Assembly (NCBI GenBank): GCA_029204225.1 | Contig: CM055113.1 | Coordinates: 16,871,745-16,935,744, forward strand | Reading direction: 5' to 3' | Length of the DNA stretch: 64,000 bases | From: Diphasiastrum complanatum | Taxonomy: Eukaryota > Streptophyta > Lycopodiopsida > Lycopodiales > Lycopodiaceae | Part shown: in pieces, positions 55,341-64,000 of the stretch | How the letters are laid out: each line of letters opens with the position of its first letter | Numbering within the stretch: position 1 is the stretch's first letter | Made by a program: the position numbers and the translations under genes | The notes under the pieces: model-generated | What the model saw: only the letters and a program-made list of their open reading frames with translations | What the model was told of the DNA's origin: nothing | Databases searched by the model: none

Positions 55341-56260
55341 TGCACACAAAAATTCTGCGAATTCTCCCGTGTTTTACACAGTCTACAAAATTACAAGTGT
55401 TTTTACACACTCTGTAGAAATACACGGAGTTTGACAACAGTGTCAGAAATTTTCTCTCGATACAAAGCCCGAACTGGATGAATGCCAATAGACTTCAGCC
55501 AATTGGCAGCCGCATTTGACGACCTAATTGCTTAGTATAAATAGTTGTTCATATTTCAACATCTTAATCAAATCAGATCAAGTATTGAATAGTTAGCTTT
55601 CTCTCAAGCCTGCGAGCTTGAACACTCTTGTAGCTCAATTCTTTAGAGTTGATTAGAGATTGCTATTATGCTTACTACTTATCAGTAGTTGCGCTTAATT
55701 CAAATTTAAATTTTCGTCGTTCAGAAATAGCTTAGAGTATGCAGCTTTGATCCGCAACTTATTGTACTCATTTACAACTATTTCGCTTTCATACTGAATC
55801 AATACCATCTTTTATTGCGTTCAGCTCCGTCTCAAAATGTATGCATTTCTATAATTCTTCGCGACTGATTATTTGTCTGATAATTCAATGTTTTAATGTT
55901 TGGCTACGTAATCACTGTAGTACTAATGATTTCAAAGTTAGTTACTATAAGATCGAATGTGATTTTTATCACTATTGTTTTGTTTGAAATTGATAGGCAT
56001 AGTCATGCATATAAAGAAAGAGGAAGATAGTTTATTCCGTTGTGCATGATAAGTTTTCTTTCTTGTCGTTCGAATTCTTTTTATTCGATTCTTTTAGACC
56101 TATCTTTTACACACCTCTTTCTAACATGACGTGTATCTTAGCACGAACAACGGATTCACTATATTGGATAAAATTCGATTATGACTGACGACTACTACTG
56201 ATAGATCATATCTACAATCTTCCAGAGTGTAGGCAAACACTGCCAACCTACATTTTTTTT
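55341..56260 (+). other. Probable LTR region of the copia at 53178
   Basis: A TATA-like TAGTATAAATAGTTG near 55535 followed by leader-like sequence and a CCAACCTACA end near 56251 suggest an LTR, but neither the start nor a partner was confirmed. No coding. Confidence 0.35.
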
Positions 56261-57466
56261 TAATTTGTTTAAGCATTTAACAAGAATGAGCCAGTGTGCA
56301 GAATAAGAATAAACAGCTGAACATGTACAGACAACAATCAGACATCAAAACATTCGATATCATTTAAGATAAAGAAAGACATGTGCATAACAGCTACTAT
56401 ATTATCAATGATCTTTTCTTGAGCGTTGTGTGACAAACTCACCTAATGCGTCAACACAAGAGATACTATGTCTCTCACAAATTATATCAGACAGTCTCGC
56501 TTACTAGCGGACTCTTGGACATTGGTCGATAGTTCTATGCCTAGCTCACATTGATGTTCAACCAATTCTTTCATGTTCGTCTTGTTTATATCTGGATAGA
56601 GAAAAATGGTTTAGTCTAATCACTGATTACAAGAACGACTGGTTAAGCACGTTCTAACGACACTCACTTTGTCGTCGGCATTGTCCATAGAGGTGGTTGT
56701 CCTCCTGGTACTTTGCTTGATCTCCTTTGTGCTTGGAGCGTGAAGATCCGTCGTTTTTCGATCTTCTGGTGTTTCGAGCTTTGTGGCTTCGTGTCTTCCT
56801 TCGGCCTTCGGCTTCCCTTTCGAGGTCATTCGATCTTCGAGTCTTCGTTCATTTGATCTTCGTGCCTTCAGGTCTTGGCCTTTGTTGAACCCGTTACGTA
56901 GGCAGGCGGTTATTGTCTAGAGAGGTTTTTGCCTATGGGCAGTTCCTTTGTATTTCTGTAGATACAAAGGCTCGTTGAGTCCTTTCCGTGCATTTCTGCA
57001 GACACGAACTTGAAAGCTATCAAAGCTTTGTGGCTAAAAACATTAAGTTTCTTTAGTTTTTTCTCTTTGCGGAGGAGTTGTAAATTCTTCCATGTGTGCG
57101 CTTGTTTGTTGCCCCCATCAAATGGATATGTTGTTTTAGTTTCATGTTCTTCCATGCACTCCAACATGTAGCAACCCTTGTTCAACATGTCTACCTTATC
57201 TTGGCTAAGAGATGTTTCAATGCTTACACACCATCTACTTTCATTTCAACCTTGGAGATGCACCACAAACTCAAAGTGGACTGATCTCAAACGTGTCTAA
57301 GCACTGATTTCCGTACAGGTTCAGGCTGGATCCAAACAAAATGATTTAGACCCCTTTTGATCTAAAAAATCCTATAATAGAAATCGAGATGCAAGTACAC
57401 CCTCCAAAATTTGATTTCAAGCCAAAATCACTACACATATGATAGATGCAAATCAATCTTAGGTAG
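56261..57466. other. No recognised gene
   Basis: The weak minus-strand frames 56620-56829 and 56910-57188 show no motif. The last 170 bases lie just downstream (minus strand) of the PBS at 57467 and are likely a retroelement leader. Confidence 0.35.
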
Positions 57467-57478
57467 GCTCTAATACCA
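57467..57478 (-). other. Primer-binding site (initiator tRNA-Met type)
   Basis: The minus strand reads TGGTATTAGAGC, one mismatch, directly beside an LTR start TGTGTACTTTTC at 57479 on the plus strand. Confidence 0.7.
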
Positions 57479-57500
57479 TGTGTACTTTTCACAAGTGTGA

Positions 57501-57786
57501 GGCTAAAAGCATGGTTTGGTGGTACAACATGGACTATCAAGAACACTACTTTTTTTGGGTAGAAATGCACTCAAAAAAAATTTATTGTTTAACATTCTAA
57601 AGCGGGTCCACTAGAGCTGAAGAGACTATGTGGGCCATCATCATTACTAAGGATGCCTTCATTGCATTAACTCATGGGCAACATCTATCAAGCTCCCTCT
57701 CAAGTCCCCCAAAAATGAAATGTACTACCAAAAGGTACAATGAGAAATGGGTTCTTTTTTTGTACCACCAAACCATGCTTTTAGCC
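57501..57786. repeat. 26-bp perfect inverted repeat, 234-bp loop
   Basis: Left arm 57501-57526 begins GGCTAAAAGCATGG; right arm 57761-57786 ends CCATGCTTTTAGCC. The arms are exact reverse complements over 26 bases and lie within or next to an LTR start at 57479. Confidence 0.9.
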
Positions 57787-60700
57787 GTGAGGACTTCTGA
57801 AACAATGTGAATGATCTCCTAAGATGAGTGTGATTGCACATAGATCAATCTAGATTGAGATACAAGCATACTAGCTCAAAATATAAGGCAAGAGCACTTT
57901 GTCCAAAAAACATCAACCATTCATCACACATAATGAAAGGACACTTTCCATGAAAAAAACTAAGTATAGGTGTGGCTTGAGTAGAGAGAGAATACAACAT
58001 GTAGAAAAAAGCGAAGTGTTGGAGCTTGCTACATTGAGATCTTGCTACAAAAAAAACTAAGTATAGACTCTCCTACACTCACTAGTAGTAGCTCGAGATC
58101 CAAGAGTGTGGAATGAAGCATTTTGATTGGACCCCTAAGATGACCACCTCTTACAATGAGTGGACCTTCTATTTGACACCTCTTACAGTGATTGGACCAT
58201 TTTGGTGCACCTCACAATGTGATTGGTCCATATTGACAAATAGAATCAAGAGGTGATATGTCACTCACCCTTATAGCATAAAGCCAAATGTCACTAGCTT
58301 ACATTACCACGAGCTAATCCACTTCCAAAATTGGCCTAATCACTTAACTACATGTGTACAATGAGTTGTTTTGAAAGAGAACCCCCAAACCTCAAGATAG
58401 ATGACTTTTACAATTTCACAATTCACATGTCAAGTTAGCTGACAACAATTTTTATGATATCAAGAGCAAAGATAGGGTAAAATTTCAATTGCCATCAATG
58501 GACATATGAAAAATTAAGAATCTTTTCTACAGTGTCATCAATTCCTTACCTGATTCTATTTACCGTAGAATATTAATTCATATTTTGAGGTTAAATTCAA
58601 ATACTTAAATAAGTAGCATCCCAAATAATGATAACTATTTTCCAAGAAAACTACCTACCTTTTGGAAGGAATCATATCAAACTAGCTTGATCATCTCATC
58701 TTCAACTTTTTTAAAAAACAAGCTTTCCATAAGTGAAACATAGCTCTAAGGATTTTAGATTCTTGCTCTTCCTAATGGTGCCATTTATTTGATCTAGTTC
58801 ATCATGCTTGTAGAGATCTATTGTGTGAGGGAGAAAGAGTGCTTTTTAAGATGTAGAATTTAGAGAAACGGACATTGCGCCAGTGATTTCTCCACAAACG
58901 AGAAGAAATTTTTAAAATGACCTAAAAACACTGCTTTTTTTTTTTGTTGAATATATATACGGGTTCATAAAGTAGAAAAGAGGCTACAAATATTTATTTG
59001 TAAAATTAGAATATATCCAATTTCACAAATTTAAATAAAAAAAGTCATTGATGTCATAAGGTAAAGCTCAAAAACAATATACAAACAATTAAAAAAGTCA
59101 AAGGATCTAGATCAAAACAATGATATAGAATTCAATAAACAAAAAATCTTAGCCAAACAACATTGCTTATGTTTCATTAGTACCTAAGCATAAGTTGCTA
59201 GCTGAGTTTCAAAAGAATCCGAATTCTCTTGGGTAAACCCAATGTTGACTAAGAATAAAAAATCAATCAATAAAAAGAAAGATATAATAATAATAATGAT
59301 AATAATTCAAATAAAATAAAATAAAAAAACAAGGACCATAGTATGTAGACGATTTACTAAGACACAGAGTGAGCTCCTTACCTCCTGAATTTTATGGACT
59401 CTATTATTAATTATCTTAAACATACCAAAAGCTGAAATACCAGAACCAAAAGAGTCTAAAATAGTTCAAACTTTTCTCGTGACTTTCATGAATAAAAAAC
59501 CCTTATGGAGTAACAAAATGATTAGATTGCTATGCTAGACTAGTCTACAAAAGCACTTGTAGAATTGAAAATTGATCACTCCATATTTTTAACAGAGTTT
59601 AAAATATTTGGAAAAAATGAGGTATGCGAATTATGTCCAAGTTACTGTATTCTGACAGCCGTTTATCAAAATTATCAACAAATAATCCTGACCTAGTCTT
59701 GCTTATATTATAGAAAGGTTTAAAAAATTGCACTTATCATATCACTAGTTCTACAATTAAGTTCACCAAAAACGTTCAGGATTTTATATAAATGGGACAA
59801 GTAACATAAGAAACTAATCTTTGTATAATTTCAAATTCATAAGAGAAAAGATAAAAGTTAACTGAAGTTTCAACATGATGTAGCACACGATCCTTACATA
59901 AAAATGTGAATACAAATTTGCATGCCATTTTGTTTGCAAACAAGCTAGTTACATTGATGTTAACCAATGTACTCACAAAGTAGCAAACATTAGTTGTGCC
60001 ACTTGGCACGTATGTTATATGTATCACAAGTCCCAAGTGTATTAAAGAGTCAATTATAAATAAGTCTGGTATCAAAATTCTATGAGCACTCGTGAGTTGG
60101 GTCTAATTCTCTGCACTCATGGGAATTGTGAAAAATTTGTACTCTATTTTTTTCCTAATGGTAGCTTATAAATTGTAGGGCAGTCACAGCAGAAAGGAAA
60201 AAAGAGTCACCACAAAAGCCATAAATGGTTATTGTTACCACGTGCATTGAAAATGTTCCTGAACCCATGGCCCAAAAATCTGATTCTCCTAATACATATA
60301 AAATCTCAACAAAAATGAACTATAGAAATCACTGATGGGAAAACAAAAAGCTATCATAATTAAATAATGAACATAATATGGCTGCTGCATGTTTTAACCC
60401 TCCAAACAAAATTCGTTTTGAAGTTGATCATTGTACCTTTTCAGATGAATCAGAATAGAATTACATACATCACTATCAAAACATCAGTTGGATTTGGCCA
60501 AACTTGAACGAGGTTGTAAGTAATGGAAACTTTTCTCTCTTTAACTTGTCAAACTTTGCACTAACAAAGAAGCTCATAAAATCTTCAAAACGAAGTATAA
60601 CGAGGCACAGGTGGGCAGTAGTCGATTCAACACTCAATTCTACATGCGCATTAAGCCGCTTGAAATGAGCCTCTACCAAAAATAATTTACATATCAATTT

Positions 60701-61214
60701 TAGCTGGAGCCACAACATGAAGCAAAATTTGTCCCAGGTAGACTCTCATAAAAAATGCTTTTCTAAAATCCAAAAGAATGATATCGTAATCATGTGACCA
60801 CTTATCCTTCACGAGAACAGCTCCCAGAATACAACATTTAGATTAGATCGACAGAAATGTAAAGTATCATTATTTGACCTTCCGAGAAACCATTGTAGCA
60901 CCCCTGCAGAGTAAGCTCTATAAAGCATGCTGTGTTACCAAAATGAGATGTGAAGAACCTATCGCCGCAGGAACAAACTACATCTTCGGCAAGCACGTGA
61001 GTGATGCTTACAAATCAACAAGTTCATCAGAAATATGATCTGCAGGTGCAAAGAATTCTAAGGACCCCAAGGCAGTCCCAATTATCTGAGGGCACTCACC
61101 CCTTTACTACGACGCCACTAAGAATACTTTGGCAAAATGTAAGTGCTCATTGATGGCTTATTGGAATGTCAATAACAAAGAATAGCAAAGGTATATTTGA
61201 GAAATTCTGTAGTA
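57787..61214. other. No recognised gene
   Basis: AT-rich, short open frames without domains. Small local duplication: AAAAAAACTAAGTATAG occurs near 57953 and 58048. The part below 61215 includes the 3' UTR and downstream region of the GATL gene. Confidence 0.45.
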
Positions 61215-62435
61215 TCATGCAGAGGAAGCCCAATGCCTGAAATGTGAATGAAGTTCGGATGCCTCATTACCATCAACCTTGTGGTGTTTTCCCTTGATGG
61301 AAAGGTCGTAAGGAGCCCACAAGCTGTCCAATGGACAGGGGCATCCAGAGTCCAACCTCATCCATGGCTTTCCCTTCCCACTCCAGTGTAGAAGGCTCGC
61401 AGGACCAGGATGCAGGGGACGACAGCTTCCTAAAACATTATCACCACCGAGCCCATGCTGATTCCATCTGTGCTCGATAGCTTTCACCGATCCGGCGAAT
61501 ACAAGCAAGAAGGGTGGAAGTGAACCAAGTTCATATATCCTCGTTACCTTCTGAACATCCATCCATGACTCAATTTTTGATGTGAAATTATGTTGTCGCC
61601 ACTTTAGAAGATCCATTACCATGACTCCTGTATTGAAGTAGCAAGGTTTCCTCCCATCGAAAGCATTTGCGAAAGTCATGTTGGACCAAAAGGCATCAGT
61701 AAAATATTTTGTGAAATTGGCATGACAATATTCTGGGGCTCCCAGACTGCTGTTTCCAAGTTTTGCTTCCCATAACTTTGCAATATCATCGACGACCACC
61801 AGGTCAGAATCAAGATAGATCACTTTGTGAATGCACAGTTCCAGTATGTCAGCTAAATAGTTTCTTGCATAGTTAAGCGGTTGCTCCAAGTCTTGTCGTA
61901 CCGACAAAGATATTCTGTTCTTTACTAAATTTTCAACGAAATAATACACCTTAAACCTGAGGTAAGGAAAGGTTAATGTCACAAGATCTTTGAGTTCTTT
62001 ATCTCTCTCACATAGAAGAAAATGAAAAACTATATTCTCTGGACAAGTAGCATGCTTAACTACTGAGTAAACCGCTGCAATAGATCCCCGTAGATAAGCC
62101 GCATCAAGAGTCATAGCGATATGGACAGAAGCTGCATCACAAATGGCATATGGCTCACTAATAGTGGACCTGGTCATTGGGCACTCAACGCCATTGCGAA
62201 AGGCAGGAGCCTCTTGAAACGACGGTAGGCCATTGGACCTTTCAGCGCGCATAAGAGTTCCAACATCAGAATGCTCTCGGATGTCCATCTCAGAAAGTAG
62301 TACCATAGACCTGCTAAAGTCGAAACGAGATGACCTTGCAGCTTCTGCACGCGACCATAATTGTAAGCTCGGTAGAAATGCTGTAACCACTAGAAAGGCA
62401 GAAGAAATTCCCCAAACCCTTAGAGCCCAAATCAT
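61215..62435 (-). CDS. GATL: Galacturonosyltransferase-like protein (GATL, GT8 family)
   Basis: 406-residue GT8 glycosyltransferase, one uninterrupted coding exon, as is typical for GATL genes. The family acts in the Golgi or ER on cell-wall polysaccharides (pectin, xylan primer); the exact donor and acceptor of this member are not known. N-terminal signal-anchor/signal peptide at residues 6-24 ([19 protein letters not shown]). Catalytic part: [20 protein letters not shown] (104-123), [11 protein letters not shown] (188-198), DxD metal and nucleotide-sugar motif in [16 protein letters not shown] (DSD 209-211), [41 protein letters not shown] and HWSGKGKPW (350-358). Four N-glycosylation sequons are visible. 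The frame is open further upstream to an ATG at 62525, but 62435 fits the family N-terminus (MIWALRVWG..) and follows a likely acceptor. The C-terminus (61230-61310) has extra [11 protein letters not shown]-type residues beyond the conserved end. No stops or frame damage: an intact host gene. Confidence 0.95.
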   Translation of the reverse strand: MIWALRVWGISSAFLVVTAFLPSLQLWSRAEAARSSRFDFSRSMVLLSEMDIREHSDVGTLMRAERSNGLPSFQEAPAFRNGVECPMTRSTISEPYAICDAASVHIAMTLDAAYLRGSIAAVYSVVKHATCPENIVFHFLLCERDKELKDLVTLTFPYLRFKVYYFVENLVKNRISLSVRQDLEQPLNYARNYLADILELCIHKVIYLDSDLVVVDDIAKLWEAKLGNSSLGAPEYCHANFTKYFTDAFWSNMTFANAFDGRKPCYFNTGVMVMDLLKWRQHNFTSKIESWMDVQKVTRIYELGSLPPFLLVFAGSVKAIEHRWNQHGLGGDNVLGSCRPLHPGPASLLHWSGKGKPWMRLDSGCPCPLDSLWAPYDLSIKGKHHKVDGNEASELHSHFRHWASSA

Positions 62436-62477
62436 GGTACTGGTCCTCTTCCTACTTTTCACATATTGCTCAAAATT

Positions 62478-63446
62478 CTGCAAGTTGAAAAAGTAAGAGC
62501 TCAGAAGCAAGGTGGAGAATAACATCCAGCCTGCGAGATCTGCCAGCGTCACTGTCTACTTTTATGCGCAAACAAATCCACAGTTGTTGCCAGCCAGGGG
62601 CACTTCATGAATAGCCAGAAGAGGGATGTTTGGAGATGGGCAGATTCCCGTGTGCCTACTAAACATACAACTGAAATGGCGCAATAAAATGATAGAATCA
62701 CACGTCAAGAGAGGCACTTTTCATTGCAATGCACAAGTCGTAGATTAAAGTTACACCTGTGGGTGCTTAAATATAAACAATGCACGTTGCAACTTGGGAC
62801 TTGGAGTTATAGATTCAAACACTTGTCGTAGCTGAACGGGAATGAAAAGTAGTGTGGCATGAGAAAGGTTAATACATCAAAAGAACCCCGTGCCTTAAGC
62901 TGCATATATCAAAGTCCTGGCACACGGTTCTGATAGTCTGCCTCCAAGATCAATCCAGCATACACAGCTACTAAGTTAAAGGCACGGTAGATACTGTATA
63001 ACGTTGCATTGCCTCCGTCCATACGGCTAATCATCTGGAGAGAAATAATCTAAAGGAACTGACGGTGAAACTTGAGAAGAGGCATTTGATCACGAATGCC
63101 TGGCTGTGGCATTTCAGGACAGTGAACGCAGACAATGCAGGAGGGGCACGTAAAGTAGGAGGCGAGATCTTGTGAGAGTAACTTAGATCTGACGTACACA
63201 ACCACAGAATAGCATACATATCATCATGAATCTGAAGCTAAGGATCGTAATCGTCCGGAAATAATTCCTCCCAAGGTACAAGAGCAAATGCAGACGAGAT
63301 TGAAGCCAGAGCCAAAGAAATCCAGCAACCACAAACCAGATACTCCGCATTCAGAAGGCATCACACAAAGAAGATCGATCAACCACATAATCTACCACCA
63401 GGAACAGGAAAACAAAAAAACCAAAGGAAACGGAAATAGAACTTAC
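62478..63446 (-). other. Probable 5'-UTR intron of the GATL gene
   Basis: Minus-strand donor GTAAGTTC (exon ends 63447) and acceptor TTACTTTTTCAACTTGCAG (exon resumes at 62477), 969 bp. Splicing leaves 42 nt of leader before the ATG at 62435. No coding within. Confidence 0.6.
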
Positions 63447-63620
63447 TTTTGAAGATACTCATGAATGAAGGAACCGGAGCAGATTTGCTTGCAACGTCGA
63501 GCCAAAGACACGATCGGAGAAGAAGAAGACGAAGAAGAAGGCAAAGGCATCGCTCCAGCTCTCGCCCTCGTCCATCATGTTCCAGCGTTGGATCGTCAGG
63601 CATGCCAGACGCAGATGCTC
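63447..63620 (-). promoter_or_regulatory. GATL 5'-UTR exon and proximal promoter (approximate)
   Basis: The minus strand shows a CTTCTTCTTCGTCTTCTTCT leader-type pyrimidine tract near 63540-63510, followed by TCATTCATGAGTATCTTCAA at the exon end. The ATG there would open a 7-codon upstream frame (MSIFKKF-stop after splicing). Further upstream, GTCACGTCA near 63690 resembles a bZIP (ACGT-core) site. The transcription start is not determined. Confidence 0.4.
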
Positions 63621-63699
63621 CGACCTCTTTTTCTCGTTTGGATCCCCATTTATTGATCGTAATCGTAAATTTGATGAATGAAAATGACGTGACCCCGAG

Positions 63700-64000
63700 T
63701 AATTGAATCGATGAGAGAAAGAAAGAGACGGGACCTACGCTACGCCCTTGAGACAGCTGTTTTTGTCCTGGAGCGATGGCCAAGGATTATTGACGCCCAT
63801 TACCGTTCCCTTTGATTGCAACTTGCCAGCAAGCTCGGTACACCTCCCACCATCAGTTTTCTGCCAAGTGTCCCACTCTCCCGCTAGCGTGTCCCAATCT
63901 GAACGCTGTGCAACGAATCCAACGGTAGTGAGGGGCCCAGGCCTAATAGAATGGGGCTCGTCCAGCTGGACACCTCATATACGTGTCCATGCGTAGTCGA
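63700..64000. other. Upstream region of GATL, no gene
   Basis: GC-richer than the preceding kilobases. Open frames on both strands (63379-63783 minus, 63748-63996 plus) show no recognisable domain and probably reflect base composition. Confidence 0.4.

Noticed and set aside
62435-62525. Alternative upstream GATL start at ATG 62525
   Set aside because: It would cross a strong predicted acceptor at 62478, and the added residues do not resemble the family N-terminus.

Overview
This window is nuclear DNA from a land plant with long, transposon-filled introns. The evidence is spliceosomal introns with GT..AG ends, an IAA-amino-acid hydrolase (ILR1-like) gene, a GT8 galacturonosyltransferase-like (GATL) gene, plant-type Ty1/copia and Ty3/gypsy remnants, hAT and CACTA DNA transposons, long GA/CT microsatellites and a piece of mitochondrial DNA. 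Introns of 3.9 kb and 10.5 kb would suit a gymnosperm, fern or lycophyte, but the sequence does not settle the lineage.

Layout. 612-16868 (+): the 3' four exons of an ILR1-like amidohydrolase whose 5' exons lie before the window. Intron A holds a deleted gypsy element (1364 to about 3240). Intron B holds a hAT transposon with complete ends (5267-10244, perfect 8-bp target duplication), a tandem duplication split by that hAT, a deleted gypsy element (about 12420-14350) whose gag carries a 557-bp hAT-type MITE (12925-13481), and an antisense gypsy gag. 16869-19284 has no recognisable gene. 19285-22270 (-) is a copia element with a 5-bp target duplication. 22276-24620 holds gypsy ends and an antisense gypsy gag with PBS and LTR start.

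24620-30766 (+) is the most unusual part: a poly-C run, a CATGCA-rich repeat, a 200-bp GA array inside a gypsy gag, a collapsed pol, then a roughly 3-kb third reading unit after integrase with its own TATA box and leader, and finally a 3' LTR. This accessory unit is my best candidate for something undescribed.

30767-33844 is a copia 3' half with LTR; 34440-35330 (-) is a CACTA transposase remnant; 36579-38760 and 39420-40490 are deleted copia elements; 42640-43665 is an array of about 85-bp units resembling CACTA subterminal repeats; 48581-49288 is a mitochondrial insertion (atp1 fragment, tRNA-Cys, tRNA-Phe-like 3' half); 49476-55340 is a cluster of copia remnants on both strands; 57467-57786 holds a PBS, LTR start and a 26-bp perfect inverted repeat. 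The last 3 kb hold a GATL gene (-), intact by reading, with a likely 5'-UTR intron.

Only two host protein genes are supported: the ILR1-like enzyme (release of free auxin from conjugates) and the GATL enzyme (Golgi cell-wall polysaccharide synthesis). They are about 44 kb apart and not functionally coupled. Nearly everything between them is transposon-derived and damaged by stops, frameshifts and deletions.
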